Assembly (NCBI RefSeq): GCF_900107965.1 | Contig: NZ_FNVU01000002.1 | Location: 496,001 to 560,000, forward strand | Source of the DNA: Actinacidiphila yanglinensis | Lineage (GTDB): Bacteria > Actinomycetota > Actinomycetes > Streptomycetales > Streptomycetaceae | Direction: 5' to 3' | DNA: 64,000 nt | Shown: positions 1 through 7,511 of the stretch, one piece after another | How the letters are laid out: each line of letters opens with the position of its first letter | How positions within the stretch are numbered: the first letter of the stretch is position 1 | Position numbers and translations under genes: made by a program | Notes under the pieces: generated by a model | Told to the model about the DNA's origin: nothing | Database searches by the model: none | What the model saw: only the letters and a program-made list of their open reading frames with translations

Positions 1-1
1 G

Positions 2-739
2 GTGCTGCTGTGGGCCGACACCTTCACCGACCACTTCACCCCGGCCGTCGGCCGGGCCGCGGTGCGCGTCCTGGAGGACGCCGGATACGACGTCCGGCTC
101 ACCGGGCGCGCGGTGTGCTGCGGGCTGACCTGGATCTCGACCGGCCAACTCGACGGCGCGAAGCGTCAGTTGACCCGCACGCTGGACGCGCTCGGTCCGG
201 CGCTCGACGGCGGCTGGCCGATCGTCGGTCTCGAGCCCTCCTGCACCGCTGTGCTCCGGGGCGAGTTGACCGAGCTGCTCCCGGACGACCCGCGCGCCGC
301 GCGTGCGGCCGCGGCCACCCGCACCCTCGCCGAGCTCCTCACGGCCACCCCCGGCTGGACGCCTCCGGACCTCGGCGACGTGCGGGCGGTCGCCCAGCCG
401 CACTGCCACCAGCACGCGGTCCTCGGCTGGGCGCCCGACGCCGCGTTGCTGCGGGCCGCGGGCGCGGAGGTGCGCGCGGTCGGCGGCTGCTGCGGACTGG
501 CGGGCAACTTCGGCGTGGAGAAGGGCCATTACGACGTCTCGGTGGCCGTGGCCGAGACCGCGCTGCTGCCCGCCGTGCGCGCGGCGGGCCCGGACGCGGT
601 GGTGCTCGCCGACGGGTTCTCCTGCCGCACCCAACTCGACCAGCTCGCCGACCGCGAGGGCGTCCACCTCGCCGAACTGCTCGCCTCCCGCCTCCCGACG
701 ACGGGCGAGGCCCCTCCCGGCGGCACCCTCTCGCCGTAG
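2..739 (+). CDS. Fe-S/FAD oxidoreductase, C-terminal part (5' end outside window)
   Basis: This is the 3' end of a gene that enters from the left edge; the first visible codon is in frame but is not a supported start. The protein carries two cysteine-rich CCG modules, seen as VCCGLTW near residue 40 and GGCCGLAGNFG near residue 165, which in this family (GlpC / glycolate oxidase iron-sulfur subunit, and the Fe-S half of D-lactate dehydrogenase-type FAD proteins) ligate a cysteine-rich iron-sulfur or zinc centre. The likely role is oxidation of a 2-hydroxy acid with electron transfer to the quinone pool; whether an FAD domain lies upstream cannot be seen. The stop codon falls inside the first unit of a hexamer repeat. 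Confidence 0.7.
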   Translation: MLLWADTFTDHFTPAVGRAAVRVLEDAGYDVRLTGRAVCCGLTWISTGQLDGAKRQLTRTLDALGPALDGGWPIVGLEPSCTAVLRGELTELLPDDPRAARAAAATRTLAELLTATPGWTPPDLGDVRAVAQPHCHQHAVLGWAPDAALLRAAGAEVRAVGGCCGLAGNFGVEKGHYDVSVAVAETALLPAVRAAGPDAVVLADGFSCRTQLDQLADREGVHLAELLASRLPTTGEAPPGGTLSP

Positions 740-804
740 CCGTAGCCGTAGCCGTAGCCGTAGCCGTAGCCGTAGCCGTAGCCGTAGCCGTAGCCGTAGC
801 CGTA
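733..804. repeat. 12 perfect tandem copies of the hexamer GCCGTA
   Basis: Twelve uninterrupted copies of GCCGTA, followed by one degenerate copy (GCCGTG). The array lies between two convergent genes and starts inside the last codons of the left one. Read in the frame of that gene each unit is CCG-TAG, so every repeat supplies an in-frame stop; the gene end is insensitive to copy-number change. Confidence 0.95.
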
Positions 805-818
805 GCCGTGCCCGGGGC

Positions 819-1739
819 TCAGCGGGCCAGCAGGTCGCCGCAGAAGGAACGGATGGCGCGGTTGACCAGGACAGGCCGCTCCCACGGCATGAAGTGGCCG
901 GCGCCCTTGACCCAGAAGGGGCCCACCGCTTCGGGGAGGGCGAGCGCGCACCGCTGCTCGACGTGGTCGCCGAGCGTCACCTGGTCCTCGCCGATCAGCA
1001 GCAGGGCCCGCTGGCGCACGGGCCGGTCGATCATCTCGGGCGCCGACAGCCCCCGGGTGCCCATCACCACCTCGTAGTCGGCGAAGGCGGCACGCAGCCG
1101 GGCCGCGTCGCCGTACGGCTCGGTGAGGAAGTCCAGGTCCTCGCTGTCGAAGGCGTCGGGCGGGCACCACATGCGGTGCCCGTAGAACTCGCTCACGTAA
1201 CGCCGCCGCCGCTCGGGGGTGTTCAGCTCCGCGACGAGCTCGTCGGCGTGGTGCCCCTGGCGGAGCTGGTAGTCGTGGATCGCGGATCGGGGCCGGCCCG
1301 GCGGTATGCCCGCCGCGGTGAACGCCTCGCCCAGGTCGGGCATCGAGTCGTCCAGGATCACCAGGCGGTCCACCCGGCCGGGGTACCGGTTGGCCATGTC
1401 GACGGCGACCATCGCGCCCAGGTCGTGCCCCGCGACGACCGCACGGTCCCAGCCGAGCGCGTCGAACAGGCCCGTCAGGTCGGCGTTGAAGGCGTTGAGG
1501 TCGTAGTGGCCGTCCGGTGCGAAGTCGGAGTCGCCGTAGCCGCGCAGGTCCGGCGCGACCACGTCGAACCCCGCCTCGGCCAGCGGGAGCAGGTTGTGCG
1601 ACCAGATCCGGCTGGTGCAGGGGAACCCGTGGACGAGCAGCAGCGGCACGCCGCCTTCGCCCCGGCGCCGCACCGCCAGGCGGTGGCCCGCCCGGACCTC
1701 GATCCGGACGGGCGCGACGACTTCTGCGGGAAGGGCCAT
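819..1739 (-). CDS. alpha/beta hydrolase, epoxide hydrolase / haloacid dehalogenase-like
   Basis: A 306-residue cytosolic alpha/beta-hydrolase. The oxyanion motif HGFP lies at residues 37-40, the nucleophile elbow is GHDLGA with Asp106 as nucleophile, and the catalytic histidine is in GAGHFMPWE near residue 282. An aspartate rather than serine nucleophile places it with the epoxide hydrolase, haloalkane dehalogenase and fluoroacetate dehalogenase group, which form an ester intermediate and release it with water. Length is usual for the family. It stands alone, convergent with the Fe-S protein to its left; the substrate cannot be predicted. The ATG at 1739 is preceded by a short G-run rather than a strong ribosome site. 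Confidence 0.85.
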   Translation of the reverse strand: MALPAEVVAPVRIEVRAGHRLAVRRRGEGGVPLLLVHGFPCTSRIWSHNLLPLAEAGFDVVAPDLRGYGDSDFAPDGHYDLNAFNADLTGLFDALGWDRAVVAGHDLGAMVAVDMANRYPGRVDRLVILDDSMPDLGEAFTAAGIPPGRPRSAIHDYQLRQGHHADELVAELNTPERRRRYVSEFYGHRMWCPPDAFDSEDLDFLTEPYGDAARLRAAFADYEVVMGTRGLSAPEMIDRPVRQRALLLIGEDQVTLGDHVEQRCALALPEAVGPFWVKGAGHFMPWERPVLVNRAIRSFCGDLLAR

Positions 1740-1922
1740 GCCCCCGGTCTACCCGATCTCCGCGCCGGGCGGGCCCGCATCGCGCATGCGCCCGCTTCGG
1801 TGCGGGCCACGGCCCGGTCGGTGCCGCCGCGGGGGGACGCACCGCGGGCCCGCGCGCGACGGAGAGGTCCGCCGCACGCAGGCCCGCGCGATGACGACGC
1901 GTCAGCAGCCGTCCACCGGGGT

Positions 1923-4900
1923 TCAGCCGGCCGCCGCGTTGTCGACCTCGATCCCGTCGAAGGTCGCGTAGGAACCGGAGAGCTTGGTGACAACCACGGT
2001 GTGCACCCCGGCGGGCAGCGTGCCGCTGGAGTAGACGGGGACGTCGGCGTGGCGTGCGCCGTCCGCGGGCACCGTGTCGACCACGGTGGCCGGGCCGCCG
2101 TCGATCGAGACACTGATGTCGCCCTGGTCGGTGTACTCCTCGCCGAACACGGCCACCCCGGTGCCGATGAAGGTGGAGGTGAGACTGCTGCCGTTCGTCG
2201 TGGCGTAGTGGAGGTCGTCGCCCAGGTCGCCGTAGCCCCGGCCGTTCGAGTAGTCCCAGCCGGTGTAGGCGATCGACGGGTCGGTGTCGTCGACGCGGGC
2301 CGCGGCCGGCGGGGCGCCGACATAGACCAGGACGGCCGCCGACGCCTTGGAGGCGACGCCGTCGCGGTCGGTCTGGACGGCGGTCAGCGTGTGCAGTCCG
2401 TCCGCCGCGCCGCTCAGCGCGCAGCTCCAGGTCCCGTCGGAGCCGGCCGTCGCGGTGCAGCCGCCGCCGCTGGTGTCGCCGACGGTCACGCCGTCGCCGG
2501 CCGCGCCCGTCCCGCGCACCGTGAAGGACGCGCCGAGTCCGGTGCTGCCGCCGGCCGGAGCGGTGATCGCCGGCCTGGGCACGTAGGGACCCACGGTGAC
2601 GTCGGTGCCGTCCGCCCCGGCGGGCACGGTGGCGACGAGGAACCCGGCGGAGACGAACCGGACGTGGCTCGCGGGCTGTCCGCCGAAGTACACCGGGGTG
2701 GTGGGTGAGAACCCGGCGCCCGCGACGAGCACCTCGTCCGTGCCGGAACCGGCGGCGGCCGGCGCGGGCGCGGAGACGTAGCTGGTGCGCAGCGGGACGC
2801 TGCCGGCCAGGGACCGGTGCGCCGCGCTGACGCCCGCGTTCGCCAGGACGTCCGCGGGGAGGTCGCCGGCTGCGGGCGAGGCGGGGATGGCGGTGTTGTC
2901 GCTGACGTGCGAGTCGACCGGCCCGTTGCAGAGGTAGTTGCCCGGCGCGTCGGAGAACCAGTTGCCGGTCACCCAGAAGTGGCCGGTGGACGAGCAGCCG
3001 CCCTGCGCGCCGATCGCGGCCAGCGGGTGGAACTCGACGTTGCCGCTGAAGCCGATCCACTCCGAGCCGGCGTCGTCGTAGAAGGCCTCGTAGCGCGAGC
3101 CGTCGTTGTAGACGACGTTCCCGGTGACGTGCAGGCCGTTGGCGAGGGTCGCGACCGGGTCGAGCGTGCCGTCCGCCGCGTTCACGTACTGGGCCTGGTG
3201 GCCCTCCATGTAGATGGCGCCGCCGTCGTCCAGGACCTGCATCACGTCGAAGATCAGGTTGTCGCTGATGGTGTTGTCGGCGTTGACGTTGGTGGAGTTC
3301 TGCGGGTGGTCGGCCTCGTCGACGTGGCCCTGGATCACCCCGGCGGTGATGCCGGTGTAGGGCAGGTCGTACACCTCGTTGTGGGTGATCGAGGTGTGCC
3401 GGCTGAAGAGCAGGGTGATGCCGCAGGCCGAGCGGTAGTCGGTGCCGACGTCGTGGATCACGTTGTCGGAGACCGTGGTGTGGTCCAGGATCTCGTTGTC
3501 GCCGACGGTGTCGCCGCGCACCAGGTCCGGGTCCGGGGTGCAGTTCGCCTCGATCACCGCGGCCGGCGTCTGGGTCGGGGTCGGGTCGTAGGTGCAGCCG
3601 AGGGACAGCGCGGTGGACGCGATCGCGGTGAACTCGTTGCCGTCGACGACGTTGTGGGTGCCGCCGTACATGAAGCTCAGGCCGGCGCCGCCGAGGTCCA
3701 CGAACCGGTTGCCGGTCAGGGTCACCCGACTCGCCCCGCTGAAGGCGACGTTGGCCAGCGGCTGGGTGAGCGCTCCCCACGGGCAGGTGCCGGCCGGGTC
3801 GGAGAAGGTGCACAGGCCCTGGTTGGTGTCGCCGGTCCGGTGCAGGTTGCTCTGCACGTCGGCGAAGCCCGTCGGCAGCGAGGGGGCGTTCCAGGTGGCG
3901 TAGGAGAAGCGCAGGCCCGCGAAGGTGAGGTCGTGCAGCGGGTGCGCGAGACTGCCCGCGCCCTGCACCAGCTTCTCCAGCCGCGGCAGTTCGACGTCGA
4001 GACCGCTCATCTTCTGCCCGGCGGCCGGCGCGTAGTACAGCGTGTCCGCCGAACCGCCGCCTGCCGTTCCGGAGTTGTCACCCGAGTCGAGGTACCACTG
4101 CCCCGGGGCCAGCAGGGTGGGGGCGTTCTGGATGGTGGCGGGCATCTGCGAGGTGGACATCGAGGGCAGGCCGCCGGTGCCCTGGTTGAAGGACGCGATG
4201 TCGGTGACGTCCCGCCAGCACGGCTGGTCCATGGTCAGGGTGGTGCCGGACATCCCGGCGACACCGCACCGGGAGTCCGTCCAGGCCCCGTTGCCCGCGG
4301 GGTAGTCGAACTCGACCCGGGCCAGCTGCGCCGGGGTGAGAGCGGCGAACCACGCCTGTGCGGTCGGGTCCTTCGCCAGGTCGTACCCGGTGGCCGAGCC
4401 GGACCAGTTCCCGGTGAAGTGCAGGGCGGCCGGGGTGGCCTGGGCGACGGGCGCCTCCTTGCCGCCGACGTAGAGCTGGCGGGTGGCGCTGCCGCCGGGG
4501 ACGCGCGCCGACCACACGCCGGTGCCGCCCACTTCGTGCCAGCCGGTCACCCGGCCTGCACCGGAGATCACCGGGTGGGCGCCCGGCGCGGCCTCCCACA
4601 CCACGGGGTGGCCCGGCGTGCCCGAGTCCTGCGCCCCGAACTGCCACGTCCTGGCCAGCCGGTAGGTGCCGTCCGTGAGTTCTACCCGGACCCCGGACGG
4701 GTTCCGGCCCTGCTCCAGCTTCCGCACCTCGGCCTGCGCGGTGTCCAGCGAGCAGGGTGCGTGCGCGGTGCAGGCCGAGCCGTGGCCGTCGGGCGCGGCC
4801 CACAGCACTGCGGCCCCGCCCTGCCCCCCGCCCGCCGCCTGCGCGGGACTCGCCGTCGCGGTCCCCGCTCCCGCTCCCCAGGCCCCCGCGCCCACCAGCA

Positions 4901-4952
4901 CGAGGGTCACCGCCGATCCGAGGAATCTTCCTGCCGACGCCGTCCATTTCAT
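1923..4952 (-). CDS. secreted right-handed beta-helix protein, GH141-like, with TIG/Ig and C-terminal binding domains
   Basis: A 1009-residue secreted protein. Residues 1-40 form a Sec signal peptide (short basic start, long hydrophobic core, AxA site). Then come the conserved N-terminal block of GH141-like/pectate-lyase-like parallel beta-helix enzymes (about 44-160), a long run of beta-helix coils rich in N-x-(I/V)-x-x-N turns (about 330-690), a TIG/IPT-like domain (about 720-790), a bacterial Ig-like domain (about 795-870) and a C-terminal beta-sandwich (885-1009, with TFIGTGVAVFG) resembling carbohydrate-binding modules. Family members act on fucose- or xylose-containing plant polysaccharides; the exact substrate is inferred. 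A GGAG ribosome site lies about 6 bases before the ATG. The neighbours are other glycan-degradation genes. Confidence 0.8.
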   Translation of the reverse strand: MKWTASAGRFLGSAVTLVLVGAGAWGAGAGTATASPAQAAGGGQGGAAVLWAAPDGHGSACTAHAPCSLDTAQAEVRKLEQGRNPSGVRVELTDGTYRLARTWQFGAQDSGTPGHPVVWEAAPGAHPVISGAGRVTGWHEVGGTGVWSARVPGGSATRQLYVGGKEAPVAQATPAALHFTGNWSGSATGYDLAKDPTAQAWFAALTPAQLARVEFDYPAGNGAWTDSRCGVAGMSGTTLTMDQPCWRDVTDIASFNQGTGGLPSMSTSQMPATIQNAPTLLAPGQWYLDSGDNSGTAGGGSADTLYYAPAAGQKMSGLDVELPRLEKLVQGAGSLAHPLHDLTFAGLRFSYATWNAPSLPTGFADVQSNLHRTGDTNQGLCTFSDPAGTCPWGALTQPLANVAFSGASRVTLTGNRFVDLGGAGLSFMYGGTHNVVDGNEFTAIASTALSLGCTYDPTPTQTPAAVIEANCTPDPDLVRGDTVGDNEILDHTTVSDNVIHDVGTDYRSACGITLLFSRHTSITHNEVYDLPYTGITAGVIQGHVDEADHPQNSTNVNADNTISDNLIFDVMQVLDDGGAIYMEGHQAQYVNAADGTLDPVATLANGLHVTGNVVYNDGSRYEAFYDDAGSEWIGFSGNVEFHPLAAIGAQGGCSSTGHFWVTGNWFSDAPGNYLCNGPVDSHVSDNTAIPASPAAGDLPADVLANAGVSAAHRSLAGSVPLRTSYVSAPAPAAAGSGTDEVLVAGAGFSPTTPVYFGGQPASHVRFVSAGFLVATVPAGADGTDVTVGPYVPRPAITAPAGGSTGLGASFTVRGTGAAGDGVTVGDTSGGGCTATAGSDGTWSCALSGAADGLHTLTAVQTDRDGVASKASAAVLVYVGAPPAAARVDDTDPSIAYTGWDYSNGRGYGDLGDDLHYATTNGSSLTSTFIGTGVAVFGEEYTDQGDISVSIDGGPATVVDTVPADGARHADVPVYSSGTLPAGVHTVVVTKLSGSYATFDGIEVDNAAAG

Positions 4953-5148
4953 GAGCGCTCCGGGAACCGTCGCCCCTGGGGTTCACCCGCAGGGAATCAA
5001 GACATCCGATGACTGCCGCAGCCTGGCACCTGCATCCGGGGGCGTCAACAGGATCGACATGACGTCTCTGCGCAAGATCCCTGCGGGAGGAACGAGTTCG
5101 CCGGGCCGAGGGGTCCGATGTCTGTGCGGGGGGTGTGCCCTGTGGGGG

Positions 5149-5209
5149 CCGGGGCCGCACCCCCCGCGGCAGCCGGGGCCGCACCCCTCGTGGCAGCCGG
5201 CCGCACCCC
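5149..5209. repeat. three imperfect direct repeats, 24-bp period
   Basis: The block CCGGGGCCGCACCCC occurs at 5149-5163 and 5173-5187, and a shortened CCGGCCGCACCCC at 5197-5209. It is GC-rich and noncoding, with no recognised function. Confidence 0.7.
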
Positions 5210-5282
5210 CCATGGCGCGAGCGGCTCCACCGCGGCGCGACCGGCGCCGACACGCGCGAGGGTTGCACCGGCGAATGGTCTG

Positions 5283-5295
5283 TTTCAGACTGAAA
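5283..5295. promoter_or_regulatory. candidate operator, perfect palindrome TTTCAGACTGAAA
   Basis: A 6-1-6 inverted repeat, unusually AT-rich for this DNA, about 170 bases before the alcohol dehydrogenase and about 330 before the beta-helix gene. Size and symmetry fit a repressor site (LacI or similar family), but no regulator gene is adjacent. Confidence 0.45.
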
Positions 5296-5467
5296 GCGGT
5301 TGGGTTCACGCATAAGGGGACAGAAGGCCCGCGGCAGGAGCCGGAGCGGACCTCGGTCGTGCTCGCGTCATGGCGAAGAGCCGTCGGACGTGCCGTTCCG
5401 CGTGCCGGACGCCGGAAGCGGACGGGAGCCGGGACGAGGCGCGTCCTTCCCACCCCTTGGAGGGTCC

Positions 5468-6478
5468 ATGCGTGCCGCTGTCGCCACCGGAGCCGACCAA
5501 CCGCTCTCCGTCACCACCCGTGACGTGCCCGAACCCGGCCCCGGCGAGATCCTCGTCAAGCTCAGGGCCTGCGGAATCTGCTACTCCGACCTCAACCTGC
5601 TCGAGGGCGAGTACCCCTTCGCGGCCTTCCCCGTCATCCCCGGACACGAGATCAGCGGGGTGGTGGAGGCGCTCGGCGCGGGAGTGTCCTGGCCCGAGGT
5701 GGGCACCGCGGTCGGCGGGCAGTTCCTGCACGACTCCGACGGCACCTGCGACTACTGCGCCGGGGGCGAGCCGATCCTCTGCCCGCGCAAGCGGATCACC
5801 GGCATCGTGGTGGACGGCGGCTACGCCGAGTACACCCTCCTGCGCGAGGGGTTCGCGACCCCGCTGCCGAGCGGCCTCGACCCGATCGCCGCCGGGCCGC
5901 TGATGTGCGCCGGCATCACCGCCTTCAACGGGCTGCGGCAGGCGGGCGCCACGTCCACCTCGCGCGTCGCCGTGATCGGCGCCGGTGGCATCGGTGCCAT
6001 GGCGATCCGCTACGCCGTCGCGATGGGCGCCCGGGTCGCCGTCGTCGCGCGGTCGCGGCGCGGCGAGGACAGCGCGAAGGCGCTCGGCGCCGAACTGTTC
6101 GTCGCCACGAACGACCAGGACCCCGCCGAGGCGCTGAAGGCATGGGACGGCGGCGCGAACGTCATCCTGAACGCCGCACCCTCCAACTCCACCGCCGCCG
6201 CCACGGTGGGCGGCCTGGCCCCCGACGGCACGCTCGTGATGTGCGGCTACAACACCGAGCCGTTCACCCTGCCGCTGCCGGCGATGGTCCTCAACCGCCT
6301 GCACGTGATGGCGAATCCGTCCGGGTCGCCGCACGACCTGCGCGACACCCTCGAGTTCTCGGCGCAGCACAACATCCTGCCCGAGATCAGCACCGTCGGC
6401 CTCGATGACGCGCAGTCCGTCCTCGACGCCATGAAGGCCGGCACCGCGCACGGGCGCAGCGTCATCGTCTTCGACTGA
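5468..6478 (+). CDS. zinc-dependent alcohol dehydrogenase (MDR superfamily)
   Basis: A 336-residue medium-chain dehydrogenase that oxidises or reduces an alcohol/carbonyl with NAD(P). Catalytic zinc ligands are visible: Cys38 in ACGICYSD, His60-Glu61 in PGHE, and Cys147. The nucleotide fold has GAGGIG at 171-176. The structural-zinc lobe is incomplete: Cys94, Cys97 and Cys105 are present but the first usual cysteine is Asp91. The ATG at 5468 is chosen because GGAGGG lies 4-9 bases before it; the frame is open upstream but lacks a ribosome site. An SDR gene follows after 74 bases in the same direction, suggesting a two-gene redox operon beside glycan-degradation genes. Confidence 0.9.
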   Translation: MRAAVATGADQPLSVTTRDVPEPGPGEILVKLRACGICYSDLNLLEGEYPFAAFPVIPGHEISGVVEALGAGVSWPEVGTAVGGQFLHDSDGTCDYCAGGEPILCPRKRITGIVVDGGYAEYTLLREGFATPLPSGLDPIAAGPLMCAGITAFNGLRQAGATSTSRVAVIGAGGIGAMAIRYAVAMGARVAVVARSRRGEDSAKALGAELFVATNDQDPAEALKAWDGGANVILNAAPSNSTAAATVGGLAPDGTLVMCGYNTEPFTLPLPAMVLNRLHVMANPSGSPHDLRDTLEFSAQHNILPEISTVGLDDAQSVLDAMKAGTAHGRSVIVFD

Positions 6479-6552
6479 ACCCTGCTTCGACCCCAACCGC
6501 GACCGCGGCGCGGGGCGGCGCCGCGGCTTCACAGCAACCCCGGGAGGACCCC

Positions 6553-7443
6553 ATGCCCAAGACCATCCTGATCAGCGGGGCGTCCAGCGGCTTCGGCGCC
6601 ATGACGGCCCGCGCCCTCGCCGACGCCGGCCACGTCGTCTACGCCGGCATGCGCGACACCCAGGGCCACAACGCCAAGGCCGTGGCCGACGCGCGGGCCT
6701 ACTCCGAGGAGCACTCCGTGCACCTGCGCACCGTCGAACTCGACGTCTCCGACCAGGAGTCCGTCGACGAGGGTGTGCGCAGGGTGAGTTCGGACGCGGG
6801 CCCGATCGACGTGGTGGTCCACAACGCGGGCCACATGTGCATCGGCCCCACCGAGGCGTTCACCCCGGAGCAGATGGCGCAGATCTACGACACCAACGTG
6901 CTGTCCACGCAGCGGCTCAACCGGGCGGTCCTGCCGCAGATGCGCGCCCGCCACGACGGCCTGCTGCTGTGGGTGGGCTCCAGCAGCACCTATGGCGGCA
7001 CGCCGCCGTTCCTGGGCCCGTACTTCGGCTCCAAGGCGGCCGAGGACCACGTGGCCAAGTGCTACGCGGTGGAGCTCTCCCGGTTCGGCATCGACGCCGT
7101 CATCGTCGTGCCCGGCTCCTACACCACCGGCACCAACCACTTCGCGCACGCGATGCAGCCGGAGGACCAGGAGACCGCACGCGCGTACGACGAGGAGTAC
7201 GACGGCCTGTCGGAGGAGGTCACCAAGCGGCTGGCGGGCATCGCGCCGCGCGACGCCGACCCCGCGGAGGTGGCCCGCGCGGTCGTGCGGGCCGTCGACA
7301 CCCCGAAGGGCGACCGCCCGTTCCGGATCACCGTGGACCCGGCCGACGACGGCTCCCAGGTGGTCAGCGAGGTCGCCGACCGGATCCGTACGGAGTTCTA
7401 CGACCGGATCGACTTCCGCGACCTGCTGACCGTCCGGACCTGA
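6553..7443 (+). CDS. short-chain dehydrogenase/reductase (SDR)
   Basis: A 296-residue classical SDR. The dinucleotide-binding motif GASSGFG is at residues 9-15, NAG at 91-93, the catalytic serine in GSSST near 143 and the YxxxK pair at Tyr157/Lys161. It is likely to reduce a ketone or oxidise a secondary alcohol; the substrate is unknown. The C-terminal extension of about 45 residues is longer than in the smallest SDRs. GGGAGG precedes the ATG at proper spacing. It follows the zinc alcohol dehydrogenase and probably shares its transcript. Its stop codon lies inside a 23-bp tandem repeat. Confidence 0.9.
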   Translation: MPKTILISGASSGFGAMTARALADAGHVVYAGMRDTQGHNAKAVADARAYSEEHSVHLRTVELDVSDQESVDEGVRRVSSDAGPIDVVVHNAGHMCIGPTEAFTPEQMAQIYDTNVLSTQRLNRAVLPQMRARHDGLLLWVGSSSTYGGTPPFLGPYFGSKAAEDHVAKCYAVELSRFGIDAVIVVPGSYTTGTNHFAHAMQPEDQETARAYDEEYDGLSEEVTKRLAGIAPRDADPAEVARAVVRAVDTPKGDRPFRITVDPADDGSQVVSEVADRIRTEFYDRIDFRDLLTVRT

Positions 7444-7493
7444 TCCCGCTCACCGTCCGGACCCGATCCGCCTGAGCGTCCGGACCCGATCCG
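7429..7493. repeat. 23-bp tandem repeat, three copies, spanning the SDR stop codon
   Basis: The core CGTCCGGACC recurs at 7431, 7454 and 7477, each followed by (C/T)GATCC. The period is exactly 23 bases. The first copy is the end of the SDR reading frame, the others are noncoding, so it probably arose by tandem duplication of the gene's tail. Confidence 0.85.
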
Positions 7494-7511
7494 GCCGGCC
7501 GCCCCGGTCCG

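Larger units (their letters stand above)
4953..5467. other. intergenic region between divergent beta-helix and alcohol dehydrogenase genes
   Basis: About 515 bases without a credible gene. It holds a three-copy imperfect 24-bp repeat (5149-5209) and one perfect 13-bp palindrome (5283-5295). The ribosome site of the leftward gene overlaps the 8-bp palindrome GAGCGCTC (4953-4960). Open frames here lack ribosome sites and family likeness. Confidence 0.6.

Noticed and set aside
529..3813. A 1094-codon open frame on the minus strand across several genes
   Set aside because: It is an out-of-frame shadow: composition is Arg/Pro-rich without domains, and it crosses the hydrolase and beta-helix genes that have clear families and ribosome sites.
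4953..4960. GAGCGCTC as a CebR-like operator of the beta-helix gene
   Set aside because: Only the 8-base core is present, flanking bases do not match TGGGAGCGCTCCCA, and it overlaps the ribosome site GGAGCG.
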